Source: Bacteroidales bacterium UBA2800 (GTDB lineage Bacteria > Bacteroidota > Bacteroidia > Bacteroidales > Paludibacteraceae). Taken from it: a stretch of 45,716 nt of DNA. Below the pieces are notes generated by a model. The model saw only the letters and a list, made by a program, of their open reading frames with translations, was not told where the DNA came from and made no database searches. The DNA lies in NCBI GenBank assembly GCA_002351925.1, contig DEHM01000020.1, positions 55,632 to 101,347 of the forward strand, given 5' to 3'. Below, in pieces: positions 1 to 7,149 of this stretch (within the stretch, counting starts at the first letter, position 1; every line of letters starts with the position of its first letter). Made by a program: the position numbers and the translations under genes.

Positions 1-3
1 TTG

Positions 4-77
4 TCGGGGAGACGTGATTCGAACACGCGACCTCCGGTCCCCCAGACCGTTGCGCTACCGGGCTGCGCCACTCCCCG
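4..77 (-). tRNA. tRNA-Pro (anticodon GGG)
   Basis: On the minus strand the segment folds as a 74-nt cloverleaf. The acceptor stem is CGGGGAG pairing with CTCCCCG, the D arm has GCGC stems, the T loop is TTCGAAT, and the anticodon loop is C-T-G-G-G-G-G, giving anticodon GGG (proline). Layout matches bacterial tRNA-Pro genes such as E. coli proM. The 3' CCA is not encoded (CAA follows the discriminator A). By my alignment the first anticodon-stem pair is A27:G43, a mismatch. Gene identity is secure; exact ends are good to a base or two. Confidence 0.93.
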
Positions 78-101
78 AGCGCTTTTTTTCAAAAGCGGGT
101 G

Positions 102-133
102 CAAAATTACTGCTTTTTTTTGATATGACCAAA
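102..133 (-). promoter_or_regulatory. Bacteroidetes-type promoter for tRNA-Pro
   Basis: Minus strand TTTG (130-133), 20-nt spacer, TAATTTTG (102-109). Transcription would start about 15-20 nt upstream of the tRNA 5' end. Confidence 0.75.
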
Positions 134-148
134 TAATTACGCAAAATA

Positions 149-1519
149 ATGCAAAAAAAATTCTATATTGAGACCTACGGATGCCAAATGAACGTCGCAG
201 ACAGCGAGGTGGTGGCAGCTATTCTGCAGACGACGGATGCGGAGATGACCGACCGTTGGGAGGATGCCGATATCGTGCTGCTCAACACCTGCTCTATCCG
301 CGATAACGCCGAGCAGAAAGTAGGTGCGCGCCTGCGTGAGCTGAAGAGTCTTTTAGCGAAGCGGTCTAACAGTGAAACGGTCTTACAGGCGAAGCCTGTC
401 TTACAGCGCAAGCGGTCTATCATCGGTGTGATAGGCTGTATGGCGGAGCGCATAGGCGAGGAACTGATTCGGGACTACGATGTCGATTTCGTGGCCGGGC
501 CGGATGCGTATCTGGATATCCCTAACCTACTGGCGCAATGTGAGCAGGGCCACAAGGCGATGAATGTGGAGCTGAGCACGACGGAGACCTACCGCCATAT
601 TATCCCTGCGCGTATTGGCCGCAGTATCAGCGGTTTTGTGTCTATCATGCGCGGCTGTAACAACTTCTGTTCCTATTGCGTCGTGCCCTATACACGCGGC
701 CGTGAGCGCAGTCGCGACGTGGAGTCGATCCTCAGCGAGGTGCGCGATTTGCAGGCACGTGGGTACAAAGAGGTGACCCTGCTCGGGCAGAATGTCAACT
801 CCTATAAGTTCGTGCGCGAGGATGGTCAAGTGGTCGATTTCGCCGACCTGCTGGAGCTGGTGGCCGAGGCCGTGCCGGACATGCGTATCCGCTTCACGAC
901 CAGTCATCCTAAGGATATGAGCGACAAGACGCTGGAGGCTATCAGCCGCCATCGGAACCTCTGTAAGTTCATCCACCTGGCGGTGCAGTCGGGCTCGAAC
1001 CATATCCTGAAACTGATGAACCGCAAATACACGCGCGAGTGGTATCTGGAGCGTATCGCCGCTATCCGGCGCATCCTGCCTACGGCCGCTATCAGTACCG
1101 ACATCTTCTGCGGTTTCCACGACGAGACGATCGAGGATCACCAAGAGACGCTGAGTCTGATGCGCGAGGTGGGCTTCGACAGCGCGTTTATGTTCAAGTA
1201 CTCCGAGCGTCCGGGCACCTATGCCCACAAGCACCTGCCGGATAACATCCCTGAGGAGGAGAAAGTAAGGCGACTCAACGAGATCATCGCCCTGCAAACC
1301 CAGCTGTCGCTCGAGTCGAACCGGCGGGAGATAGGCAAGACGGTAGAGGTGCTGGTAGAGGGCTTCTCCAAGCGCAGCCACGACGATATGTACGGCCGCA
1401 CCGACCAGTATAAGACCGTCGTCTTCCCGCGGACTACCCAAAGGGTAGGCGACTTCGTGCAAGTGCGCATAGAGGAAGCGTCGGCCGCTACATTAAGGGG
1501 CAAAATAGTGGAAAATTGA
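149..1519 (+). CDS. miaB: tRNA-2-methylthio-N6-dimethylallyladenosine synthase MiaB
   Basis: Radical-SAM methylthiotransferase that adds the 2-methylthio group to i6A37 of tRNAs. The 456-aa protein has the N-terminal UPF0004 domain with its three cluster cysteines (C12 in TYGCQMN, C48 in NTCSI, C97 in GCMAER), the radical-SAM CxxxCxxC at C170/C174/C177, and a C-terminal TRAM domain from about residue 392. Family members run RLxxLxxLKKK directly into IIGVxGCMAER. Here about 14-16 extra residues (about 68-90) are encoded by a repeat array (348-421) that keeps the frame. The start ATG at 149 lies just after the divergent tRNA-Pro promoter; no clear promoter of its own was seen. Confidence 0.95.
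   Translation: MQKKFYIETYGCQMNVADSEVVAAILQTTDAEMTDRWEDADIVLLNTCSIRDNAEQKVGARLRELKSLLAKRSNSETVLQAKPVLQRKRSIIGVIGCMAERIGEELIRDYDVDFVAGPDAYLDIPNLLAQCEQGHKAMNVELSTTETYRHIIPARIGRSISGFVSIMRGCNNFCSYCVVPYTRGRERSRDVESILSEVRDLQARGYKEVTLLGQNVNSYKFVREDGQVVDFADLLELVAEAVPDMRIRFTTSHPKDMSDKTLEAISRHRNLCKFIHLAVQSGSNHILKLMNRKYTREWYLERIAAIRRILPTAAISTDIFCGFHDETIEDHQETLSLMREVGFDSAFMFKYSERPGTYAHKHLPDNIPEEEKVRRLNEIIALQTQLSLESNRREIGKTVEVLVEGFSKRSHDDMYGRTDQYKTVVFPRTTQRVGDFVQVRIEEASAATLRGKIVEN
348..421 (+). repeat. In-frame array of GGTCTTACAG repeats and mini-hairpins inside miaB
   Basis: Four copies of a GGTCTTACAG-like unit (gtcttttag, ggtctaacag, ggtcttacag, tgtcttacag), followed by ggtctat. They are separated by short palindromic spacers: CGAAGC, TGAAAC, GCGAAGCC and CGCAAGC. 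The array translates to low-complexity sequence (AKRSNSETVLQAKPVLQRKR) in a MiaB loop. The same unit occurs twice in uvrA (22992-23133 and 23526-23606), in the opposite orientation relative to translation. Confidence 0.88.
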
Positions 1520-1546
1520 AAAAAAACGCATTTTTTTGCCCAAATA

Positions 1547-1578
1547 TTTGGTCAATTGAAATAAAAGCAGTACTTTTG
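1547..1578 (+). promoter_or_regulatory. Bacteroidetes-type promoter of the greA operon
   Basis: TTTG (1547-1550), 20-nt spacer, TACTTTTG (1571-1578). Predicted transcription start is about 1585, leaving a leader of about 240 nt before greA. Confidence 0.8.
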
Positions 1579-1619
1579 CATCGAAAACAATAAATTTTCA
1601 TAGTTAAGGTTTAGGTTTA

Positions 1620-1658
1620 ATGGCGAAAGGAGGCTGTGAAGTTTCCTTTCGTTTTTAA
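1620..1658 (+). CDS. Possible 12-aa leader peptide MAKGGCEVSFRF
   Basis: A short ORF (ATG 1620, TAA 1656-1658) in the greA leader. Its coding sequence contains both arms of the terminator-like hairpin 1624-1651, so a ribosome translating it would block the hairpin. That arrangement is seen in translation-coupled attenuators; translation here is an inference. The sequence does not match a family I recognise. Confidence 0.35.
   Translation: MAKGGCEVSFRF
1624..1656 (+). terminator. Leader hairpin 1 with U-tract
   Basis: CGAAAGGA (1624-1631) pairs perfectly with TCCTTTCG (1644-1651) across a 12-nt loop and is followed by TTTTT. It looks like an intrinsic terminator placed about 40 nt into the predicted greA transcript. 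Confidence 0.6.
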
Positions 1659-1671
1659 GAAAAAACCGGCG

Positions 1672-1699
1672 TAGACCCCCAATAGGTCTATCTTTTTTT
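1672..1699 (+). terminator. Leader hairpin 2 with U-tract
   Basis: TAGACC (1672-1677) pairs with GGTCTA (1685-1690) around a 7-nt loop and is followed by TC and seven T residues. It is a second terminator-like structure, 20 nt after the first and 13 nt before the 32-aa ORF. Confidence 0.6.
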
Positions 1700-1712
1700 A
1701 AACAAAAAAACG

Positions 1713-1811
1713 ATGGCAGAAGACACCCAAAATATCGTTCCCGACCTCACGGACGCGGACGAAGTGCGCAAGGCGATCATCGCCGGCGAGATACTGAATC
1801 GAAAATATTAA
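1713..1811 (+). CDS. Hypothetical 32-aa protein upstream of greA
   Basis: ATG at 1713 to TAA at 1809-1811 encodes 32 residues beginning MAEDTQNIVPDLTDADEVRK and ending EILNRKY. It is acidic at the N-terminus with a predicted amphipathic helix at the C-terminus. Composition and codon use look like real coding sequence, and it ends 14 nt before greA, suggesting co-transcription. The C-terminal pattern (hydrophobic helix, then E-I-L-N-R-K-Y) reminds me of short conserved Bacteroidetes peptides, but I cannot name a family. No function is proposed. Confidence 0.55.
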   Translation: MAEDTQNIVPDLTDADEVRKAIIAGEILNRKY

Positions 1812-1825
1812 AAACACAATAAGAA

Positions 1826-2296
1826 ATGGCAGTAACGTACATGACCGAAGAAGGTCTGCAGAAATTGAAAGAGGAGCTCCAGTACCTGGAGACTGTTGAG
1901 CGCCCGCGTGTGATTGCCGCTATTGCGGAGGCACGTGACAAAGGTGACTTGAGTGAGAACGCGGAATATGATGCCGCCAAAGAGGAGCAAGGCGTGCTGG
2001 AGAGCAAGATTGCGCATATCAAGGCCAAACTGATGGAGGCACGCGTGCTGGACACCGCCGATATCAAGACCGACGAGGTGCAGATCCTCACCAAGGTGCG
2101 CATCCGCGTGAAGAAGACCGGCGCAGAGAAGACCTACCAGCTCGTAACCGAGGGCGAGGCCAACTCCGCCGAAGGCAAGATAGCTGTGACGACTCCTATC
2201 GCCAAAGGTCTGCTGGGTAAGAAAGTGGGCGAGATAGCCCAGGTGCAAGTGCCCGCCGGACTGATGGAGTTTGAGATTCTGGAAATCAGCCTCTAA
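1826..2296 (+). CDS. greA: Transcription elongation factor GreA
   Basis: GreA enters the RNA polymerase secondary channel and stimulates cleavage of backtracked transcripts. The 156-aa protein has the usual length. It has an N-terminal antiparallel coiled coil carrying the acidic tip (DLSENAEYDAAKEEQ, about residues 34-48) and a C-terminal FKBP-like domain (from about residue 80) with the typical ending G-L-L-G-K-K-V-G-E. ATG at 1826 gives MAVTYMTEEGLQKLKEEL. It follows the 32-aa ORF and a two-hairpin leader, and precedes the HIT gene by 32 nt. Confidence 0.96.
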   Translation: MAVTYMTEEGLQKLKEELQYLETVERPRVIAAIAEARDKGDLSENAEYDAAKEEQGVLESKIAHIKAKLMEARVLDTADIKTDEVQILTKVRIRVKKTGAEKTYQLVTEGEANSAEGKIAVTTPIAKGLLGKKVGEIAQVQVPAGLMEFEILEISL

Positions 2297-2328
2297 CAGG
2301 TTCAATCCTCAATAAATCGTACATTAAC

Positions 2329-2736
2329 ATGACTATTTTCACAAAGATTATCAAGGGCGAGATCCCGAGCTACAAAGTGGCTGAGGATGACAAGAACTAC
2401 GCCTTTCTGGATATCAATCCGCTGGTGAAGGGCCACACGCTGGTGGTGCCCAAGTTGGCGGAGCCGGAGTCGGACTATATCTTCGACCTCACGGACGAGC
2501 AACTCAAGAGCCTCATGACGTTTGCTGCTAAGGTGGCGCGCGGCCTGAAAGCCGCTACGGGCTGCAAGCGCGTAGGCGTGGCGGTGCTGGGCATGGAGGT
2601 GAACCATGTGCATGTCCATCTGGTGCCGATGAACAGCGAGAAAGACATGCTGTGGAGCAATCCGAAACTGAGTCTGCCGGCCGAGGAAATGGCTATCATC
2701 GCCAACTCCATCGCCGAGGCGATAGAGAAACTCTAA
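2329..2736 (+). CDS. HIT family protein (HinT-like nucleotide hydrolase)
   Basis: Histidine-triad protein of 135 aa. The motif NHVHVHLVP places the triad at H93, H95 and H97. The N-terminus (IFTKIIKGEIPSYKVAED) is typical of HinT/PKCI-like members, which hydrolyse purine nucleoside phosphoramidates or AMP-lysine; the physiological substrate is unknown. It is the last gene of the greA transcript and is followed directly by an intrinsic terminator. Confidence 0.93.
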   Translation: MTIFTKIIKGEIPSYKVAEDDKNYAFLDINPLVKGHTLVVPKLAEPESDYIFDLTDEQLKSLMTFAAKVARGLKAATGCKRVGVAVLGMEVNHVHVHLVPMNSEKDMLWSNPKLSLPAEEMAIIANSIAEAIEKL

Positions 2737-2744
2737 CAAAAAAG

Positions 2745-2770
2745 AAACCCGCTCATCGGCGGGTTTTCTT
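2745..2770 (+). terminator. Intrinsic terminator after the HIT gene
   Basis: AAACCCGC (2745-2752) pairs with GCGGGTTT (2759-2766) around a 6-nt loop, followed by a T-rich run. The A-rich left flank means it could also serve the convergent M13 peptidase gene on the minus strand. Confidence 0.85.
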
Positions 2771-2782
2771 TTGCTCTTTACA

Positions 2783-4819
2783 TTACCAAATCGACACTCG
2801 ATCCTCGGGAGCTACGTACATCGGACTCTCGGGAGTGACGTTCCATGCCTCGTACCAAGCGCCTATCTGCGGCAGCGCGCCGTTGACGCGCCAGCGACCC
2901 AGCGAGTGGGGGTCACCCTTGGTGCGCACCAGAATCTCCTCCGGACGGATATTGCCGGCCCACACATTGGCGTAAGCCAGGAAGAACCGTTGCGCAGGCG
3001 TGAAGCCGTCGCGTGTCTGTAGGCGCTCCGACTCCGGCTTGGCAGCCTCGTTGTTGCAGAAAGCCAGGTAGCTGACCTGCAGACCACCGTGGTCGGCGAT
3101 GTTCTCGCCCAGCGTGAACGCACCGTTGGCGTGTACGCCCGGCGCTACCTCGATGCGGTTGAACGCCTCTTCCATCACCTTGGTGCGCTGGTCGAACGCA
3201 GCCTTGTCTTCGGCCGTCCACCAGTTCTGCATGTTACCGTCTTTGTCGAACTGGCAGCCCTGGTCGTCGAAGCCGTGCGTCATCTCGTGTCCGATGACCA
3301 CGCCGATAGCGCCGTAGTTGAACGCATCGTCGGCACTCATGTCGAAGAACGGATATTGTAGGATGCCGGCGGGGAAACATATCTCGTTGCTCGACGGGTT
3401 GTAGTAGGCGTTGACGGTCTGCGGCGTCATGTACCATTTCTTCTTGTCCACCGGCTTGCCCAGATAGTTGAGGCTGTAGTCCTGCTCAAACTTCGCCGCA
3501 CGTTGCAGGTTGGCGTAGTAGGTGTCCTCGGGGTTGATCTCCAGCTTGCTGTAGTCGCGCCAGGTGTCGGGATAACCTATCTTGATGGTCATCGCCTGCA
3601 GTTTCTCCAGCGCCTTGTCTTTCGTCTCGCGGCTCATCCATGCCAGGTTCTCTATACGTTGCCCCAGCGCTGTCTGCAGGTTCTTCACGAGCGCCAGCAT
3701 ACGCGCTTTGTTCTCCTCGGGGAAGTATTTCTTGACGTACATCTGTCCCACGGCCTCGCCCAGCGTACCGTTGACGATGCCCACGGCACGTTTCCACAGC
3801 GGCGAAGGTTCCTCACGTCCGGAGAGCACCTGGCCGTAGAAATGGAAGTTCTCCATGAAGATGTCGGTCGTCAGATAGGACGCCGCGCCGTCCAGCACCT
3901 GCCATGTGAAGAGCGTCTTCAGGTCCTCCAGCGGCTCGTCTGCCAGCATCCGGCCTACTTCTTGCAGGTGAGGCACCTGACCTACCGAGAGGCTGTCCAG
4001 CGTGATGCCGAAGGCCGCGAAATAGGTCTTCCAGTCGAGTTGCGGCACCAGCGTCTGCAGCTCGTCTATCGACATCTTGTTGTAGTTACGTTGCGGGTCG
4101 CGCAGCTCCACATTGCTGTAGGCTGCTTTCGCCAGACGGGTCTCCAGACGCAGTACTGTCTTGGCTTTGTCGGCGCCGTCGCTCAGGCCGAAGAGCTCGA
4201 ACATACGCGCGATGTGATTCTCATATTCCGCACGTATATGACGTGTGTGCTCGTCTTCGTCCAGGTAATACTCTTTCTCGCCGAGCGCAAAACCGCCCTG
4301 GTACTCATTCAGGATATTCATCGTGCTGTTGAGCGCGTCGGCATCCACATACATCGCCCAGAGACCGAACTCCATGGCCTTGCCCAGCACTTCCGACAGC
4401 TGCTCACGACTGCTGATAGCGGCTATCTCGCTTAGCGTCTGCTGCACGGCGGCTACGCCCTCTTGGTCACGACGGGCGGTGTCCATCGCCATGTTGTAGA
4501 GCTCGCCTATCTTCTGCTCCACCGAGCCTCTCTTGACTCTTGACTCCTGACTCTTGACTCTCTCGGCAATCTCTTGAATCAGGCCGTTTACCTGCTCCAG
4601 GTTCTGCAGACCCAGTTTGTCGAATGAGCCGAAGCGGCTGTATTCGGGTGTCAGCGGGTTGTTGGCCATCCAGCCGCCGCAGGCGTACTGATAGAAATCG
4701 TTTTGCGGAACGGCTGTCGTATCGAGGTTAGCCAGGTCGATGCCGGTTGTCTGTTGCGGTTGGTTACATGCTGTTGTCATAAGTGTGATCGCCATAAGCG
4801 ATAAAAAGATTTTTCTCAT
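2783..4819 (-). CDS. M13 family zinc metallopeptidase lipoprotein (PepO/neprilysin-like)
   Basis: Secreted oligopeptidase of the neprilysin family, 678 aa, close to the family norm. A lipoprotein signal peptide ends at the lipobox MTTAC with C18 as the lipidated residue, so it should be tethered in the envelope. The HExxH zinc motif is HEMTH (about 511-515). The third zinc ligand is E572 in ENIAD, and the C-terminal CxxW is replaced by DRVSIW. Residues about 87-99 (RVKSQESRVKRGS) are encoded by four tandem heptamers (4534-4561) and look like an insertion. Monocistronic, with its own promoter at 4848-4879 and convergent with the HIT gene. Confidence 0.94.
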   Translation of the reverse strand: MRKIFLSLMAITLMTTACNQPQQTTGIDLANLDTTAVPQNDFYQYACGGWMANNPLTPEYSRFGSFDKLGLQNLEQVNGLIQEIAERVKSQESRVKRGSVEQKIGELYNMAMDTARRDQEGVAAVQQTLSEIAAISSREQLSEVLGKAMEFGLWAMYVDADALNSTMNILNEYQGGFALGEKEYYLDEDEHTRHIRAEYENHIARMFELFGLSDGADKAKTVLRLETRLAKAAYSNVELRDPQRNYNKMSIDELQTLVPQLDWKTYFAAFGITLDSLSVGQVPHLQEVGRMLADEPLEDLKTLFTWQVLDGAASYLTTDIFMENFHFYGQVLSGREEPSPLWKRAVGIVNGTLGEAVGQMYVKKYFPEENKARMLALVKNLQTALGQRIENLAWMSRETKDKALEKLQAMTIKIGYPDTWRDYSKLEINPEDTYYANLQRAAKFEQDYSLNYLGKPVDKKKWYMTPQTVNAYYNPSSNEICFPAGILQYPFFDMSADDAFNYGAIGVVIGHEMTHGFDDQGCQFDKDGNMQNWWTAEDKAAFDQRTKVMEEAFNRIEVAPGVHANGAFTLGENIADHGGLQVSYLAFCNNEAAKPESERLQTRDGFTPAQRFFLAYANVWAGNIRPEEILVRTKGDPHSLGRWRVNGALPQIGAWYEAWNVTPESPMYVAPEDRVSIW
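4534..4561 (-). repeat. Heptamer array AGAGTCA x4 inside the M13 peptidase gene
   Basis: Plus strand tgactct, tgactcc, tgactct, tgactct. The 28-bp tract lies within the coding region and translates as part of SQESRVKR. The same heptamers form the glmM-surE gap (8523-8536). Confidence 0.85.
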
Positions 4820-4847
4820 ATATGGGTTGTTTTAACTTTTGCGCCTG

Positions 4848-4879
4848 CAAAGGTACTGCTTTTTTGCGAAATATGCAAA
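4848..4879 (-). promoter_or_regulatory. Bacteroidetes-type promoter of the M13 peptidase gene
   Basis: Minus strand TTTG (4876-4879), 20-nt spacer, TACCTTTG (4848-4855), then CAGGCGCAAAAG, which partly repeats the -7 box in inverted orientation. Confidence 0.8.
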
Positions 4880-4995
4880 TGCAAAATAGAAAAATGCGCT
4901 CGAAGACGCTTTTTCCGATCAACTATTAGTAGCGCAAGAGAGGCGCAAGAGTGGCTGTTTGGTTGGTTCTGATCTCGTTGAGGTCTCGTAATGCT

Positions 4996-5083
4996 CCCGT
5001 TGTAGTCCCGTTGTAGTCCCGTTCTAGTCCCGTTGCAATCCCGATCCATTTCCGATGCATTATCGGTCCATTATCGTTGTATT
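4996..5083. repeat. 11-bp tandem repeat, about eight units
   Basis: Units: cccgttgtagt, cccgttgtagt, cccgttctagt, cccgttgcaat, cccgatccatt, tccgatgcatt, atcggtccatt, atcgttgtatt. The 11-bp register is kept throughout while the sequence drifts gradually towards the rfbA promoter, 16 bp further on. Confidence 0.88.
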
Positions 5084-5099
5084 TTTTTTTGCCCATTCT

Positions 5100-5131
5100 C
5101 TTGCATATGTCATTTTTTTGTTGTACCTTTG
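5100..5131 (+). promoter_or_regulatory. Bacteroidetes-type promoter of the rfbA operon
   Basis: CTTG (5100-5103), 20-nt spacer, TACCTTTG (5124-5131), followed by CAGCCGCAAAGG, which makes an inverted repeat with CCTTTGC of the -7 box. It drives a long operon (5168-13623); no further internal promoter of this type was recognised. Confidence 0.8.
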
Positions 5132-5167
5132 CAGCCGCAAAGGTTTGGACATAGAAAAAAGACAGAT

Positions 5168-6034
5168 ATGAAAGGAATTATTTTGGCCGGCGGTAGTGCT
5201 ACGCGCTTGTATCCGTTGAGCAAGGCTATCAGTAAGCAAATCATGCCGGTGTACGACAAGCCGATGATCTATTATCCCTTGTCGACATTGATGCTGGCGG
5301 GTATTCGTGAGGTGCTGGTGATCAGTACGCCGCGTGACCTGCCGATGTTCGAAGAACTGCTGGGCGACGGAAGCCGCCTGGGCATGAAGCTGAGCTACAA
5401 AGTGCAGCAGGTGCCTAACGGTCTGGCGCAGGCGTTCGTTCTTGGCAAAGAGTTTCTCGGCGGCGAGCCGGGCTGCCTGATCCTGGGCGACAACATGTTC
5501 TACGGTCAGCACTTCAAGACGATGCTGCGTGAGGCAGTAGCTTCGGCGGAGCAGGGTGGTGCCGTGATCTTCGGTTACGAAGTGGCCGACCCGCGTATCT
5601 ACGGTGTCGTGGAGTTTGACCAAGACGGCAAGGTGCTGAGCCTGGAAGAGAAGCCCGCGGAGCCGAAGAGCAACTATGCGATACCGGGTCTGTATTTCTA
5701 CGACGCTACGGTGTGCGACAAGGCGGCTGTGCTGCAGCCGAGTGCGCGTGGCGAGTATGAGATAACCGACCTGAACAAGGCTTATCTGCAGGAAGGCACG
5801 CTGAAAGTGAAGCTCTTCAGCCGCGGATTCGCATGGCTCGACACGGGTAACTGCGACAGTCTGCTGGAGGCAGGTAACTTCATCGCGACGATACAGAACC
5901 GTCAGGGCTTCTACGTGAGCTGCATCGAGGAGATAGCCTGGCGCAACGGCTGGATCAGTACCGAGCAGCTGGCTGCCCTGGGACGCGAGATGAAGACGGC
6001 CTATGGCCGTTATCTGGAGAGACTGGCCCGATGA
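5168..6034 (+). CDS. rfbA: Glucose-1-phosphate thymidylyltransferase RfbA (RmlA)
   Basis: Makes dTDP-glucose from dTTP and glucose-1-phosphate, the first step of dTDP-rhamnose synthesis for surface glycans. The 288-aa protein aligns end to end with E. coli RmlA in its landmarks: the nucleotide-binding loop LAGGSATRLYP (A replaces the usual G of GGSGTRL), KQIMPVYDKPMIYYPLSTLM, LGDNMFYG, and EEKPAEPKSNYAIPGLYFYD. The frame is open back to 5033, but the ATG at 5168 follows the promoter by 37 nt and gives the family N-terminus MKGIILAGG. Its stop overlaps the next gene by 4 nt (ATGA). The rest of the rml pathway is not in the window. Confidence 0.96.
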   Translation: MKGIILAGGSATRLYPLSKAISKQIMPVYDKPMIYYPLSTLMLAGIREVLVISTPRDLPMFEELLGDGSRLGMKLSYKVQQVPNGLAQAFVLGKEFLGGEPGCLILGDNMFYGQHFKTMLREAVASAEQGGAVIFGYEVADPRIYGVVEFDQDGKVLSLEEKPAEPKSNYAIPGLYFYDATVCDKAAVLQPSARGEYEITDLNKAYLQEGTLKVKLFSRGFAWLDTGNCDSLLEAGNFIATIQNRQGFYVSCIEEIAWRNGWISTEQLAALGREMKTAYGRYLERLAR

Positions 6035-6573
6035 AGCGGCGAGGGATACTGCGTTATGTGTGGCTGGTAGCCTGGCTGTGCCTGATGCTGCTTGTGGCCT
6101 GTGGCCGGCCGGCGCCGCAACGTCCGTCGCGTATCATGGGTGACGGACAGCGAGGCACGGAGCCGGACAGCGCGCAGTTGGCGCTGCTGGAACTGAACCA
6201 CCGGCTGGCGGAGGCTGCGGACGAGCAGTTGCGCCAAGTGGTGTTGCAGCAAGACGGGAGCTATGCGCTCTACGAAGGCGGCGTGTGGGCCAGCCTGCAG
6301 ACCCCGGGCGACGGCGCGACGATACAGGAGAAAGAAGAATGCCGTTTGCGGCTGCAGACTTACCGCCTGGACGGCACTCTGCTGAGCGATACAGAAGGCA
6401 CTTACCAACTGGGCAAGCGGCAGTTGCCGCAAGCCGTGGAAACAAACATAGAGGAGTGGCGGCACGGTGCACGCGTGCGCATGTACGCGCCTTGGTACTC
6501 GGCATACGGACTGCATGGCAACGATGCGGTACCGCCCTACGAAAACGTAATAATTGAACTAACCATTGAATAG
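6031..6573 (+). CDS. Lipoprotein with a possible FKBP-like C-terminal fold
   Basis: 180-aa predicted lipoprotein with lipobox LLVAC (C24). The C-terminal third contains L-P-x-A, then YSAYGLHGN and VPPYENVIIELTIE, a pattern resembling the end of FKBP-type prolyl isomerases (G..G....VPP...LIFEVEL). The middle is not recognisable. It sits between rfbA and a DUF4827 lipoprotein, overlapping rfbA by 4 nt and separated from the next ATG by 1 nt. Assignment to a family (GldI-like or DUF4827-like) is inference; an envelope chaperone role is possible but untested. Confidence 0.6.
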   Translation: MKRRGILRYVWLVAWLCLMLLVACGRPAPQRPSRIMGDGQRGTEPDSAQLALLELNHRLAEAADEQLRQVVLQQDGSYALYEGGVWASLQTPGDGATIQEKEECRLRLQTYRLDGTLLSDTEGTYQLGKRQLPQAVETNIEEWRHGARVRMYAPWYSAYGLHGNDAVPPYENVIIELTIE

Positions 6574-6574
6574 A

Positions 6575-7147
6575 ATGAGACAAATATCTTTTGCGGTGCT
6601 GACCGTGCTGATGATCGGACTGAGCAGTTGTGGTCAGACCTACAACAACCTGCGTAAAGCGGAAGATAGGTTGATAGCCAACTATATCAGCCGCAACCAG
6701 CTGAACATCATCTACGAGGAGCCGGCCGACGACTATGAGTGGGGTGAGAAAGACTACCTGAAGGTGCCGGGTTACGACAACTTCTATTTCCACCTGATCG
6801 AGCGTGGCGACTCGGTGCGTTACGACACCGTAGGCAGCCGCATCGATACTATCGACCGGCAGATCATCGCCAACGACCTGATTGTAGTGCGCTACAAGCA
6901 GTTTGAACTGAAGGAGTACGCCGATACAATGAGTTATTGGTCAACGCTGGACCAGCCATATCCGTATGAGTTCCACTATATGAACTCGAGCGACTGCGAG
7001 GCCACCGGCTGGCACTTGGCCGTCAAATACATGAAGTATCCCGATTCGCAGTGTCAGATCATCCAACCCAGTAAGTTGGGTTTTGATGTGGACCAGAACA
7101 GTGTGACGCCGTATGGCTTTATCATGAAGATTAAAGTGAAGCAGTAG
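6575..7147 (+). CDS. DUF4827-type lipoprotein
   Basis: 190-aa lipoprotein beginning MRQISFAVLTVLMIGLSSCG with C19 as the lipidation site. I chose the ATG at 6575, 1 nt after the preceding stop, over an upstream in-frame TTG. The body (YISRNQLNIIYEEPADD, FYFHLIERGD, then VTPYGFIMKIKVKQ at the end) matches what I know of DUF4827, a Bacteroidetes lipoprotein family of unknown function with an FKBP-like C-terminus that is often encoded beside glmM. glmM begins 2 nt downstream here. Confidence 0.75.
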   Translation: MRQISFAVLTVLMIGLSSCGQTYNNLRKAEDRLIANYISRNQLNIIYEEPADDYEWGEKDYLKVPGYDNFYFHLIERGDSVRYDTVGSRIDTIDRQIIANDLIVVRYKQFELKEYADTMSYWSTLDQPYPYEFHYMNSSDCEATGWHLAVKYMKYPDSQCQIIQPSKLGFDVDQNSVTPYGFIMKIKVKQ

Positions 7148-7149
7148 TT

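Larger units (their letters stand above)
4820..5099. other. Intergenic region with a CTATTAGTAG box and an 11-bp tandem repeat
   Basis: No convincing gene lies between the M13 peptidase and rfbA. The region holds two outward-facing promoters, a CTATTAGTAG box at 4923-4932 next to a GCGC-rich repeat (gcgcaagag, twice), and the tandem repeat 4996-5083. The only longer minus-strand frame is made largely by the repeat. Confidence 0.7.

Noticed and set aside
348..421. Frameshift or sequencing error in miaB
   Set aside because: The array keeps the frame and all downstream motifs are intact; the same unit recurs in uvrA, so it is a real insertion.
4816..5049. 77-aa minus-strand frame upstream of the M13 peptidase
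   Set aside because: Its N-terminal third is the translated 11-bp repeat and the rest runs through the peptidase promoter.
5033..5167. Longer N-terminus for RfbA
   Set aside because: The extension would start upstream of the promoter and is not found in RmlA proteins; ATG 5168 gives the family N-terminus.
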